From JALQTD01 sp965656785 (GTDB lineage Bacteria > Bacteroidota > Bacteroidia > Flavobacteriales_D > Sanyastnellaceae): DNA of 64,000 nt. Both the position numbers and the translations under genes were made by a program. Under the pieces are notes generated by a model that searched no databases, had not been told where the DNA came from, and saw only the letters and a program-made list of their open reading frames with translations. Numbering within the stretch: position 1 is the stretch's first letter; the number at the start of each line of letters is the position of its first letter. The stretch is taken from positions 1-64,000 of the forward strand of contig CBFHLY010000015.1 in the NCBI GenBank assembly GCA_965656785.1. Direction: 5' to 3'. Shown one piece after another: positions 50,324 through 59,596 of this stretch.

Positions 50324-51412
50324 TTACTTGAAGTAGCGGAAATCTTCTCCAGGTTCGACTTGCTTCAATGTCGCTAGGATGAGCCGGATGCAATTTTCCA
50401 CGTCTTGCTTGTGCACCATTTCCACGGTGGTGTGCATGTAGCGCAAGGGCAAACTGATCAGGGCACTGGGTACGCCCATGTTCGAGTAAGCGAATGCATC
50501 CGTGTCCGTGCCTGTGAAGCGGCTGGCGGCCATGCGCTGCAGCGGAATCTTTTCGGCATCGGCGGTATCGATGATCCGCTTCAGGAGGTTGTTGTGCACT
50601 GCGGGGCCGTAAGTGACTCCAGGCCCGTTGCCTGCTGCCACGTCGCCTTGATCGATCTTGTCCATCATGGGCGTGTGCGTGCAATGCGTCACATCCGTCA
50701 CGATCGCCACATCGGGTTGAATGCGCGCCGCAATCATTTCCGCACCGCGCAGTCCGATTTCTTCCTGCACGCTGTTCGTGATGTACAAGCCAAACGGCAA
50801 CTCGGTGCCTTCTTCCTTCAGCAACCGCGCCACTTCGGCGATCATGAATCCGCCTGCTCGGTTGTCCAATGCGCGTCCCACGTACCACTGCTTATTTAGC
50901 ACCGTGAACGTGTCTTCGTAAGTGACCACGCAGCCGACGTGAATGCCCATCTTTTCCACCTCTGCTTTGTCCTTCGCTCCGACGTCGAGGAAGATGTTCT
51001 TCATGGTCGGTGCCGCTTCCTTGCCCGGCGTGCGCGTGTGGATGGCCGGCCAACCGAAGACCGCCTTCACGATGCCCTTCTCTGTGTGGATGTCCACTCG
51101 CTTCGACGGGGCAATCTGATGGTCGCTGCCTCCATTGCGCCGCAAGTAAATGAACCCATCGGAAGTGATGTAGTGAACAAACCAGCTGATTTCATCCGCA
51201 TGCGCCTCGATGACGACCTTATAGGGTGCATCCGGGTTGATGACGCCGACCACCGAACCATACGCATCCACGATGTGCGTGTCGATGTAGGGGCGGATGT
51301 AATCCAGCCAGAGCTTTTGGCCCTCACTTTCGAAGCCGGTCGGACTTGCGTTGTTGAGGTACGCTTCGAGGAATTTTTCGCTCGCGCGGTTGATGATTTT
51401 CTTGTTTGCCAT
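50324..51412 (-). CDS. M42-family metallopeptidase (glutamyl aminopeptidase-like)
   Basis: A cytoplasmic two-metal aminopeptidase of the tetrahedral TET type. The 362-residue protein contains the ligand motifs EAHADEISW (His71, Asp73), GRALDNRAGG (bridging Asp), VQEEIGLRG (catalytic Glu-Glu), VTDVTH (Asp) and the late GTDTDAF and MHTTVE (His). Family members release N-terminal residues from peptides; a few were named endoglucanases by mistake. Length is typical. A -7-like box TAACTTCG on the - strand (51417-51424) ends only 4 nt from the start codon, so its mRNA is probably leaderless. It lies at the left edge of the accessory stretch. Confidence 0.93.
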   Translation of the reverse strand: MANKKIINRASEKFLEAYLNNASPTGFESEGQKLWLDYIRPYIDTHIVDAYGSVVGVINPDAPYKVVIEAHADEISWFVHYITSDGFIYLRRNGGSDHQIAPSKRVDIHTEKGIVKAVFGWPAIHTRTPGKEAAPTMKNIFLDVGAKDKAEVEKMGIHVGCVVTYEDTFTVLNKQWYVGRALDNRAGGFMIAEVARLLKEEGTELPFGLYITNSVQEEIGLRGAEMIAARIQPDVAIVTDVTHCTHTPMMDKIDQGDVAAGNGPGVTYGPAVHNNLLKRIIDTADAEKIPLQRMAASRFTGTDTDAFAYSNMGVPSALISLPLRYMHTTVEMVHKQDVENCIRLILATLKQVEPGEDFRYFK

Positions 51413-51765
51413 GGGGCGAAGTTAGCAGTTCTGCAACCGTTGCGGATGCCCCCTCCCGCGCACTTTTTCAGGGCCGTATGGTGTCTTCCCTCAATTTTAG
51501 CTACCGCAGCGATTCTGCCGATAAGTTGATGTGTCTTCCCCCCGAAAAACAGCGTGCCAGGAACCCGCGAATTCGTCGAGGTCATGCGCTTCGAAAATGC
51601 TGACCAAAGGCTCCTCGCGAAGCTCTTCGACTTCGAAATCCCAGATGGAAATCACCTCACTCCACCCATCACAAATACACCAATAAATTTTGGTTTAATA
51701 AAAAAATTGTGTACCATGTGGCTGATTTAGCATAGCAACTGTCTCATCAAACAAACTGAAGTTCA
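51413..51765. other. 353-bp intergenic region at the edge of the accessory island
   Basis: This spacer contains the M42 gene's promoter at its left end, a - strand reading frame that looks like the tail of a lost gene (51497-51694), and then an abrupt change to AT-rich DNA (about 51660-51765, including TTTAATAAAAAAATT) that presumably carries the promoter of the following + strand gene; TTG at 51708 and TAGCATAG about 18 nt later are a weak candidate. No tRNA, direct repeat or integrase site was seen. Confidence 0.5.
51497..51694 (-). pseudogene. Possible 5'-truncated gene remnant
   Basis: A 66-codon frame open between stop codons at 51695-51697 and 51497-51499 reads as plausible protein (CICDGWSEVISIWDFEVEEL, then EEPLVSIFEAHDLDEFAGSW), with acidic/aromatic composition and GC-rich third positions like the genome's real genes. 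It has no ATG; a GTG at 51655 would give 52 residues. The open part begins exactly where the sequence becomes AT-rich, as if an upstream portion had been replaced. It might also be a real small gene with a GTG start, or chance. No family recognised. Confidence 0.35.
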
Positions 51766-52755
51766 ATGCGCCGTCCTTTTAACACCAGAAAGCCTGCTCC
51801 GTGTTGCTTTGCGGTTTTGGGCTTGTTCTTGTCGGTGCTGATGTCATGGGATGCCTCAGCTCAAACTTACACACTAGACGGAAAGTTGGAGGTTACAGAC
51901 GGCACAACGGTTGGTGGTGATTTTAAACTGAGTGGGGCTCCGCTTTCGGACGAATTGGGGCTTCGAATTTTGTTTCTTGACGATTCGGGAAATGTAAAAA
52001 CGTTGACCACTCCTGTGTTAGAAGGTTTGCGGTTGATGTTGACGGAACCCCAGTTGTCGGCCCTCGAGTGTGACGGCCCGGTATTGCCGTATTCGGATCC
52101 TTTCTGGATGGCGGACACGGGCAAAGTCTTCGTCAATGGAGTGGGGTGCTTTGCTCGGCCTGATGTTGGAATTGGAACCGATGCGCCTGAGGTCCTCCTG
52201 GATGTTGCTGGCCAAACCCGAATCGGAACCGCCGAGCTTGGGACCTCGACCTTATCCACCATTGGATCAACAAGTTATTCCACAGCATTGGCGATTTCAC
52301 AGGAGCACCCGTTCTCGATCCATCAGAAGGGCTTGGACATCCGCGTGAATTCGTCCAGCGAGCACGCGGTGGGCGCGGCCATTCAGGTGATGCATCCCCA
52401 AGGAACCATTTTGGAGGGCTGGAGCGATGCGACACGGGTTTTCTTTGTCAATGGCGAAGGCAAATTGTGGTCAACAGAAGTGCATGTTGTGCTCGCAGAA
52501 GACTTTCCTGATTACGTGTTCTATCCGGATTACGAGCTCATGACGCTGGAAGAATTGGCGGCCTACATCCAGGCGCATGGGCACTTGCCGGATTTACCAC
52601 CGGCAAGTGAAGTGGCTGCAAATGGCATCAATTTGGGCCAACTCACAAGTACCCTCGTTCAGAAAATTGAGGAACTGACGCTGTATGCCATCGAATTGAA
52701 TGAACAAATCAGCGACCTGACCCAACAATTGGCCACCCCAACAACGACGGAATGA
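51766..52755 (+). CDS. Secreted tail-fibre-like protein
   Basis: A 329-residue protein with a signal peptide (about 1-32, ending DASAQ). The N-terminal part has a short repeat-like beta region (YTLDGKLEVTDGTTVGGDFKL). The segment DVGIGTDAPEVLLDVAGQTRIG is the GIGT..P...L.V.G pattern common to Bacteroidota tail-fibre or structural-repeat surface proteins. The C-terminal 80 residues (PDYVFYPDYELMTLEELAAYI, HGHLPDLPPASEV, then a helical LTSTLVQKIEELTLYAIELNEQ) match the trimerising end often seen after such repeats; the catalytic S74 peptidase residues are not evident. It overlaps the next gene by 4 bp (ATGA). Probably displayed on the surface; function unknown. Confidence 0.75.
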   Translation: MRRPFNTRKPAPCCFAVLGLFLSVLMSWDASAQTYTLDGKLEVTDGTTVGGDFKLSGAPLSDELGLRILFLDDSGNVKTLTTPVLEGLRLMLTEPQLSALECDGPVLPYSDPFWMADTGKVFVNGVGCFARPDVGIGTDAPEVLLDVAGQTRIGTAELGTSTLSTIGSTSYSTALAISQEHPFSIHQKGLDIRVNSSSEHAVGAAIQVMHPQGTILEGWSDATRVFFVNGEGKLWSTEVHVVLAEDFPDYVFYPDYELMTLEELAAYIQAHGHLPDLPPASEVAANGINLGQLTSTLVQKIEELTLYAIELNEQISDLTQQLATPTTTE

Positions 52756-55553
52756 TGGCCGCGCCGAGCCCACTGGCAAATTGCAAGAGGACCGCCTCGA
52801 TGCGGCTTGCAGCCTGGGTGCTGTTTTCTGTTGCCTGGCGCGGGCAAGCGTGCGGGCAAGCGCCCTGCAACGTCACTACTTTTGACGAAGGAGCAGCGGG
52901 CCCAGAATTGCCATGCACGTTGCTGGTTGACGGCTCCATCTCGGAATCCAACCAAACGAGGTATGTTCAAGCGACGCAGGAGGTCGTCGTGACTCCAGGG
53001 GCCAACGGGACGCACGTGATGCCCCAGGTGAAATTGGAAGTCCGTCCGGCTGATTTGGGGTTGAACGTGTTGGACACCACCGCGGTCTTCGGCCAATACG
53101 ACCTCGTCGAGGTGTCCATTCCCTTTCCCGCAGCCCTCGACACCCTGTTCCGCAACCATTTCATGGCCCGTTACATCCACGAATGGTCCTCCGTTTGGGG
53201 GGCAGGTGATCCTGCGGCCTACTCGTATTGCGACACGTGCACGCTCAATCCGTTTGACCCCGAGGAGGTGGACGTGTGGGTCATCAGTGAGCGGTGGCAA
53301 GAAGGGGCCTGGGTGGATCGAAAGCGCACCAACGGATTTTACTACGTCGATTTCCAACGAACCATCGAGGCTTCTTCCCCGTACATGGAGCACGACAGCC
53401 TCGGAAAACTCAATTGGACGCCCCTGCCCAACGAACTGCAATTCATCGATCAACTTCGTGAGTTTCGAGGGCGCATGGCTTTTGCGGAGACGGGGACTTA
53501 CCGCCTGACAGCCATGTCGTGGGCGGATGGATTCCACCAATCCGAGCCCATCTTGGTCGAAGTGGTGGCCAGTGCCTCGAAAGGCTATGTGCAGGTCGAT
53601 TCTGCTCATCCGCAGTACCTCATGTTTGGAAATGAAGAGTTGCACTTCCCCTGCGGCCCCAACCTGCAAGCCAATGCACGAAGAAGCAAAGTGCCGTTAG
53701 CGGAGCCAAATGAAACCGAATCTGTACTGGTTGCTTACGATGCCGATTGCAGCGCCATCACAGCCATCGATTCCCTGAATTGGTGCAAACGAAATGAGAC
53801 CGAGTGGGCCGTCAATGAATATGGTCATACCCCGATTCACCAAGCCTTTTTCCTCGCCCTTCACGATGAACTTGATCAATTGCAACAAGCGGGAGTGAAG
53901 TCGTGCCGGATCATGGCGCAACCGTGGTCGTTTGAACTCGAATACCAAACCCTCGGCGACTATTCCCCTTCGATGCACCGGGCTTGGGAACTGGACGAGT
54001 TGCTGCGCAAGGCCCGCGAAACCGATGTGGTCATCCAATGGAACCTCCAAGGGCAATCCCCCTTCAATTACAACTACTTCAACCACCGCTGCGCCTCATG
54101 GGGGGATGGAGAGAGTGACACCACCAAGGACAGCTATTGTTACCGCGACGAGTTGCTCCTGGAGCATCCCATTGAATTTTTCTCGAGCGATTCAGCCCAA
54201 ACATGGTACCGCAAAAAACTCCGGTACTTCTTCGCTCGCTACGGATGGTCGCCCAACATCGGCGTCATCGAGCTCTTTTCCGAAATTTCGGGCACCGAGT
54301 TCCAAACGGACAGCACGGCGCTCGTCCGGCCCTATGAACACGATACCATCCCCCAGCATACAGCTTATGTGAATGCCATAGAAAATTGGCAAATCAGCAC
54401 CCTGGCCTACCTCAGGGACACCCTTCATGTCAACAACCACCCCCTTGCCGTCTCGTACCTTCACAACGGGGTCGACCCTGTAGACGCCAGCCCCGAATTC
54501 GCCGACGTCTACTGCCAGAGTTGTTACACAACGGACTACACCGACATTGCGGGCATAAATAACGAGCCAATCAACCAGCAAAGCCTCACAAGGCCTGCGT
54601 ATTGCAGTGAACTCGGATTCGGAACAGCGATAAGGAGCGAAATGGGAAAGTTGAACGTACAATTGCTTCAGTCAAAGGCCACGGCTGCGCGAAGGGCTGG
54701 GGCAGGGTTTGATTGGTATAGTACAATGGGGGTAGATGAGGGACTGCTGACTACCCAAGGGATGGTTACGAATTACAAGGACAGCATAAAAATAAATTTT
54801 AGTGATTGGTATTGCTTGTCTGTAGATTCCATTCAGTCCGAAAGCTTTTCCTCGCTCGGGACGGACCTAATCGTTGAGCATAAATGCAATCATTATTTCA
54901 TGGGATATGAGTATTGTGCAGGGATTATATTCAATTCGTCATTTGGCCACGTTCAAGCACTTAGATATTTCGATTCAGAAATGATTGATTCATTGAACTG
55001 TGCCCTTCAAACAGATTATAATGTAACCGATATAGAATATACCCACATACAAGCTTCTCTCTCCCAGGACATACGAGATCAATTGATGCCGGGATCATAT
55101 ATGTTCGACCCGGTCTCCGGTCAATCCTGGGAAATCGATTCCACAAACACGAATGGAATGAATCTTGACTCTTGTTTTTTAACAACTGGTTCACAGCACT
55201 TACTTTTCTTATTGAAGATAGATCTACTTAAGTCCACGCCAGCTAGCCAATTAAACAATCCAGTGAGCAACTTTGGCAGCGAATCAATTGAAATAGCAGC
55301 TGTTCCAATCGAAGAAAGGCCGCAGAATAAAAAAGTCACCTTCTACCCCAATCCTGCATCAAATGAGATTTGCTTCAAAGGAGACACGGAAAGCGGGAGC
55401 ATCATTTCTAGTTGCTTGCTTTATGACAGGAATGGCAGGTTGGTCGGGATTTGGAAATCCCTCGAAAGCTGCCTTCCCACTGATCATCTTGAGCCAGGCA
55501 TGTATTTCTTGATTTGTTCCGATGGGAGTATACAGAAAATCGCCATCGAATGA
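52752..55553 (+). CDS. T9SS-exported protein with clan GH-A-like catalytic barrel
   Basis: A 933-residue secreted protein: signal peptide (the ATG at 52800, MRLAAWVLFSVAWRG, may be the true start), an N-terminal beta-rich domain (about 40-270), a TIM-barrel-like region (about 285-640), and a C-terminal T9SS type A sorting domain (last 75 residues, beginning VTFYPNPASNEICFKG). The barrel opens with YLMFGNEELHFPCGPN, like the start of clan GH-A hydrolases. IELFSEISG (Glu511) and YCSELGFG (Glu620), 109 residues apart, fit the acid/base and nucleophile of retaining GH-A enzymes, although the usual Asn before the first Glu is Ser510. Base composition becomes markedly AT-richer after about 54.7 kb within this gene. 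Substrate unknown. Confidence 0.65.
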   Translation: MMAAPSPLANCKRTASMRLAAWVLFSVAWRGQACGQAPCNVTTFDEGAAGPELPCTLLVDGSISESNQTRYVQATQEVVVTPGANGTHVMPQVKLEVRPADLGLNVLDTTAVFGQYDLVEVSIPFPAALDTLFRNHFMARYIHEWSSVWGAGDPAAYSYCDTCTLNPFDPEEVDVWVISERWQEGAWVDRKRTNGFYYVDFQRTIEASSPYMEHDSLGKLNWTPLPNELQFIDQLREFRGRMAFAETGTYRLTAMSWADGFHQSEPILVEVVASASKGYVQVDSAHPQYLMFGNEELHFPCGPNLQANARRSKVPLAEPNETESVLVAYDADCSAITAIDSLNWCKRNETEWAVNEYGHTPIHQAFFLALHDELDQLQQAGVKSCRIMAQPWSFELEYQTLGDYSPSMHRAWELDELLRKARETDVVIQWNLQGQSPFNYNYFNHRCASWGDGESDTTKDSYCYRDELLLEHPIEFFSSDSAQTWYRKKLRYFFARYGWSPNIGVIELFSEISGTEFQTDSTALVRPYEHDTIPQHTAYVNAIENWQISTLAYLRDTLHVNNHPLAVSYLHNGVDPVDASPEFADVYCQSCYTTDYTDIAGINNEPINQQSLTRPAYCSELGFGTAIRSEMGKLNVQLLQSKATAARRAGAGFDWYSTMGVDEGLLTTQGMVTNYKDSIKINFSDWYCLSVDSIQSESFSSLGTDLIVEHKCNHYFMGYEYCAGIIFNSSFGHVQALRYFDSEMIDSLNCALQTDYNVTDIEYTHIQASLSQDIRDQLMPGSYMFDPVSGQSWEIDSTNTNGMNLDSCFLTTGSQHLLFLLKIDLLKSTPASQLNNPVSNFGSESIEIAAVPIEERPQNKKVTFYPNPASNEICFKGDTESGSIISSCLLYDRNGRLVGIWKSLESCLPTDHLEPGMYFLICSDGSIQKIAIE

Positions 55554-57610
55554 TACCAAAGCAAACGTGGACGATTTGGATATTGGTACTTGTGCCTGCG
55601 TCGGCTCTTGGGCAGTTGACAACAGCGAGATCAATCGGGCTCTTCGGATACCAAACCTTGGAGCCTTTGGGATTCAATTCCTCGTATTCAGGCATTGTAG
55701 ACGAATGGGGAAGCTTCCCCATCCCTGCAATGAATTTGGACTTGAGCAACACTTCAATCAATGAGCGCAATTGGAGTCCTACGGGGAGTGTCCTCAAAGG
55801 AAAATACCTACTGACTGGGCAGTTGGAGATTGAAAATGTGTCGGCAAGGAAGTTCGAGGAAAACGGTCGAGACACGGACACGACACATATAAATCTACTC
55901 AGCAATACTTCGAGCCTCCTGGGGGCACGGTTGGAATCTTCTGGAGCAAGAGAGTCCTTGACTTGGCAAATTTCGGGTCAGGCTGGGAGACAGCGATTTC
56001 ATGCGCTGTGGAATGAGTTGGCTCCGTTGGGGGTGCCAGAGTATGAAGTTCTAGGGCTCTATGCTTGTGCAGGTTACAAGGTGTCGAATCGGCTGCGAGT
56101 TTCGGGAAGGGTATCCGTAAACCGGTCGGCATCGATGTTCAATAGCTTTGATTTCGATGCAAGGCAATGGCTATATAGAGCTGATGGCCGCAAGTCATTG
56201 ATTTACTTAATCGATTCGATTGTTCCGTTTCAACCGGTTTATTATAATGAAGATGGAATTCCGTTTGATGCTGTCGCCCAAATTGAACAACTTACATCTT
56301 TGGCACTGAAGACGGAGTACATTGGTGTCAATGCAATTTGGACGTTAGCATTAAATAGTCATGCTTCTCGATGGTATCAGCGTGTTTCGAGCAGTGTTGC
56401 GGAGGTGGATCAACCCCTATTCATTCCAAACGGGTCCGTTCTCTTGACCCGAGAAAGCGTTATATCAGGAGGGGTTTTCAAATGGTTGTTGGGCATTGAA
56501 ACTTCCACGCGATCGACACTTTTGCATTTTGACCAAGCTCCGGGCATTCCAAAGGTCACCAACCGAATAGCAACTGTAGGAGCCGAGCTGCTTCGCAAAT
56601 CAAATGAATTGGAGTCCACATACAGTGGTAAAATCGATTTCACCACGGCCTATGGAATCCGACCATCAGGGGGTATTCATTTGAAGTATAAACCAAACAA
56701 TTTAACGCAGGTTCGTGTTTCCGTTGGTCACGATTGGAGGGAGCCATCGCCTTTCGAACACCAATGGAAGTCCATGCTGAATGCCGACGCCTTGCACTCT
56801 CAATCTGAAACGGGTCAAATCCTACCCTTGCATGAGCGATTCCAGTTTGAGCGGGCTTCTTTTGCGCAATTTCAAGTACTTTCTGATTTCGGGAAATATC
56901 ATCTCTCGCGTCTGGAAATCGCAGTTCCCATCGCATTGATTCATCAGCAATGGAATGTAGACATGAAAGGGGCCACTCCCCCAGAATCAGCTTATTTCAA
57001 TTTCGATGCGGGTTTTGGCTCAAAGGGGATTTTGCTTAGTCTTGAACCCTGCAAGTTATATGGCGTCAATGCCTCAGTGTCGCATCTATTCGAGGGCGGA
57101 GGCACAATCAGCGGTGAGTACCAGCGTTCTGTTACCATTCAACAAAAGGGCGGGGAATGGAAACGTGAATACTTGATGCCGACGGATAGGATGCGCCTGT
57201 CCGCAAACAAAACATGGTCGTCCACGAAGTCCGGCCGCAGATGCCAATCCGGGGTCTATCTTGAGAGAAGTGGGCCTGTACTTTACACGATAGATCTCCG
57301 TTATTCGGACCCAGGATGGTTGTTCGCCCCCCATAGTTTAAGAATCCGAGAAAGAGAGAGTGAGCCACTTAATGCAATTGGATTCCAAATTGCGTACGTT
57401 TTGGATACTTTCTTTTCTCTCCGTTTGACCATTCATCACACGTTCATAAAGCGGGAGATTCAGTTAACATTTTGGGACGAAGAAGACTCAGCAAGCAATG
57501 ACTTCCGAAATGCTTTTTTCGGTATTTCCTCATACGATGCCAATTTTTCTCCGGCTATCGCGCCGATTGTTCCAACTGAAGCCCGAATTCAACTAAACTT
57601 TCAATTTTGA
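55550..57610 (+). CDS. Outer-membrane beta-barrel protein without plug domain
   Basis: A 686-residue protein starting at ATG 55550, overlapping the upstream stop (ATGA), with a signal peptide (MIPKQTWTIWILVLVPASALGQ). The body has alternating amphipathic strands and ends RIQLNFQF, a classic outer-membrane C-terminal signature. There is no carboxypeptidase-like or plug domain at the N-terminus, so it resembles the barrel half of a TonB-dependent receptor or a porin-like partner rather than a full receptor. Codon use is more AT-rich than in the flanking core genes. It is coupled to the preceding exported protein and the following lipoprotein, suggesting a joint surface assembly. Confidence 0.72.
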   Translation: MIPKQTWTIWILVLVPASALGQLTTARSIGLFGYQTLEPLGFNSSYSGIVDEWGSFPIPAMNLDLSNTSINERNWSPTGSVLKGKYLLTGQLEIENVSARKFEENGRDTDTTHINLLSNTSSLLGARLESSGARESLTWQISGQAGRQRFHALWNELAPLGVPEYEVLGLYACAGYKVSNRLRVSGRVSVNRSASMFNSFDFDARQWLYRADGRKSLIYLIDSIVPFQPVYYNEDGIPFDAVAQIEQLTSLALKTEYIGVNAIWTLALNSHASRWYQRVSSSVAEVDQPLFIPNGSVLLTRESVISGGVFKWLLGIETSTRSTLLHFDQAPGIPKVTNRIATVGAELLRKSNELESTYSGKIDFTTAYGIRPSGGIHLKYKPNNLTQVRVSVGHDWREPSPFEHQWKSMLNADALHSQSETGQILPLHERFQFERASFAQFQVLSDFGKYHLSRLEIAVPIALIHQQWNVDMKGATPPESAYFNFDAGFGSKGILLSLEPCKLYGVNASVSHLFEGGGTISGEYQRSVTIQQKGGEWKREYLMPTDRMRLSANKTWSSTKSGRRCQSGVYLERSGPVLYTIDLRYSDPGWLFAPHSLRIRERESEPLNAIGFQIAYVLDTFFSLRLTIHHTFIKREIQLTFWDEEDSASNDFRNAFFGISSYDANFSPAIAPIVPTEARIQLNFQF

Positions 57611-58479
57611 ACTACGCATCACAGCCATTGAATCACATCGTGCAGGTCCTGTGCCTTTTTGGCATGTTGAACATTGGTTGCGATTGGGCACGCATTGAAG
57701 ATACAAGTTGTCCCGACCCTATTGTTTGCTACCGGGACTTGGATGGTGATGGCATCGGAAGGGATGTAAAGCCAATATGGGCCTGCGAGGAGAGCATCCC
57801 CACAGGTTACGTGCCGATCAATGGAGACATGTGCGAGGATACGACTGCGCTTAATTGGGATGCCATTCAGTTTGAAGGTTGTAAATATAGCCTTACAGGT
57901 TGTGTGCCGTTGGAATGGCAAGGCGTGCTGTACGAGGTAACGAACATCAGAGGACGTTGCTATTTCGCGCAGGATTTGAGGGTGGCTTTAACAAATGAAG
58001 GTGACTCGATACATGAAGTAACGAGCACAAGCAATTTTCTTGATAATGGATTTTTCAGGGGAACGAAGCACCCTGAGAGTGGCTACTTATACGGCGTGGA
58101 TCTCATTTACCCGGTCGATCTTCTTTGCCCTCCCGGTTGGTTTGTTTGGTCTCAATACGAATCTGAACGGTTCATAAAAGAGGTTCAATCATATACCAAT
58201 GTGGGTGATGGATTAAAAAAGAACGGTTTTTGGGAAGAGGCTACCGGAGATTATTGGGGATTTGGATCAATTCCCAATGGTGTGTTTGATCGCAACCTCG
58301 GATATGTAAGTGAAGGAAATATAGCTGCCTATTATGCCATCTCCGGCAGCACTGTATGGGATATCAGTGTATTTGAGCGCGACCGTATAGATGTCGAATC
58401 AGTTTGGGCGTCCTATGGGTGGCCCGCCTACCCTGCTTGGGGTGAATTGAGATCTGTCAGGTGTACGAAATCGTGGTAG
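57607..58479 (+). CDS. FISUMP-domain lipoprotein (TTG start)
   Basis: A 290-residue lipoprotein. Starting at the TTG at 57607 (overlapping the upstream stop as TTGA) gives a signal peptide HIVQVLCLFGMLNIGC with a lipobox Cys at about residue 25; the first in-frame ATG (57664) would leave almost no signal. The N-terminal part has a DLDGDGIG calcium-binding-like motif (residues 44-51), and the C-terminal two thirds is a Fibrobacter-succinogenes-type major paralogous (FISUMP) domain: GVLYEVTNIRGRCYFAQDL, YLYGVDLIYPVDLLCPPGWFV, SVRC near the end. Such domains occur on surface lipoproteins of Bacteroidota; function unknown. Composition is AT-rich. Confidence 0.7.
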   Translation: MNYASQPLNHIVQVLCLFGMLNIGCDWARIEDTSCPDPIVCYRDLDGDGIGRDVKPIWACEESIPTGYVPINGDMCEDTTALNWDAIQFEGCKYSLTGCVPLEWQGVLYEVTNIRGRCYFAQDLRVALTNEGDSIHEVTSTSNFLDNGFFRGTKHPESGYLYGVDLIYPVDLLCPPGWFVWSQYESERFIKEVQSYTNVGDGLKKNGFWEEATGDYWGFGSIPNGVFDRNLGYVSEGNIAAYYAISGSTVWDISVFERDRIDVESVWASYGWPAYPAWGELRSVRCTKSW

Positions 58480-58584
58480 TTATGGGGTGAACTGCACCAC
58501 TTCTTCCACAACAAATTGTGACGAAACGTATCTTCCTGAATCCGACCACTTCAGCACCTCTTCTTCATAACCATGTAAACGCAA

Positions 58585-59421
58585 ATGAATCCATTACGTC
58601 AACCCAATACAAAGTGTAACATTCGTAGGTGTTCACTGAGTCATTGCATCTTTATTCCGGTTTTTTTATTGGTTCTGGTCATGGTTCAAGGTTGCATTGA
58701 TCCATGCGATTATCATGAATGCCTCAACGATGGGGTGTGTGATGATTGGGAGTGTCTTTGTAGCGAAGGGTGGATGGGTGAGGATTGTTCCATTCCACTT
58801 TGTGAACCCGTGGAATTCAATGGCCATTCGTATGAAACGGTCGGTATAGGAAGTCAATGCTGGTTCTCAGAGAATCTTAGAACCACTCAGTACGCAAATG
58901 GTGATGCCATTCCTGGGGGGTTGGGAATTGTCAACTGGTCCAACACCAATCTTGGTGCCCAATCGATTCCTTCAAATTCACAAGAAAACCTAGAATTGTA
59001 TGGTCGTCTTTACAATTGGCACGCCGTCAAGGATTCTCGGGGGCTGTGCCCTGCTGGTTGGCACGTTCCCACAGATGAAGAGTGGATGCAGCTTGAAATG
59101 GAACTTGGACTCACGTATACTGAGGCGCACAGCGAAGGAGACCGAGGTTGGTCGGCCGGCAAACCATTAAAGTCTTCAGCGACAGACTCACCTCCTTGGG
59201 ACGGTTCCAATAGCACGGGTTTCTCGGGCTTGCCTGGAGGCCTCAGGGCCTTCGATGGGACCTTTTGGGCTATTGGTGGCAGTGGCTTGTGGTGGAGTTC
59301 CTCGAGTTGCGCCGATGACACCAAGGCTTGGTTTCGCAGACTTGAATCCAATCATAGATTCATAGTTAGGTCCAGTTATTACCAACGAAGCGGCATGTCC
59401 GTGCGCTGCATTCGGGATTAA
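58585..59421 (+). CDS. EGF-like and FISUMP-domain lipoprotein
   Basis: A 278-residue lipoprotein with lipobox VQGC (Cys37) and then an EGF-like module with six cysteines (C41, C46, C52, C57, C59, C68; pattern ECLNDGVCDDWECLCSEGW). Residues about 78-278 are a FISUMP domain: FNGHSYETVGIGSQCWFSENL, GRLYNWHAV, LCPAGWHVPTDEEWMQLE, FSGLPGGLRAFDG, WWSSS, SVRCIRD. It is a paralogue of the upstream gene, with which it shares this domain, and probably sits on the cell surface. It is 105 bp after the upstream gene, a spacer with no recognised element. A short near-repeat follows both genes. Confidence 0.78.
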   Translation: MNPLRQPNTKCNIRRCSLSHCIFIPVFLLVLVMVQGCIDPCDYHECLNDGVCDDWECLCSEGWMGEDCSIPLCEPVEFNGHSYETVGIGSQCWFSENLRTTQYANGDAIPGGLGIVNWSNTNLGAQSIPSNSQENLELYGRLYNWHAVKDSRGLCPAGWHVPTDEEWMQLEMELGLTYTEAHSEGDRGWSAGKPLKSSATDSPPWDGSNSTGFSGLPGGLRAFDGTFWAIGGSGLWWSSSSCADDTKAWFRRLESNHRFIVRSSYYQRSGMSVRCIRD

Positions 59422-59549
59422 GGGTGAGGTGGTCGGGAAAAACTGGACACGAAACGGGGGTGTCTTAAATTGTGAACGGTGCTTGAACCGTGAAATCCAC
59501 CTTGACTTGCCCTCAAATGTGTCCAAATGAATCTGACCACTTCAACAAA

Positions 59550-59577
59550 GCGCCGGACCCCCAGCGGTTTCCGGCGC
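59550..59577 (-). terminator. Probable terminator of the fad operon
   Basis: GCGCCGGA (59550-59557) and TCCGGCGC (59570-59577) form a perfect 8-bp stem around a 12-nt loop, 20 bp beyond the acyl-CoA dehydrogenase stop. On the - strand the stem is followed by TTTGTT, a weak T-run, so it is a plausible but not ideal rho-independent terminator. Confidence 0.55.
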
Positions 59578-59596
59578 CTCCCCACATCCACGGGGT

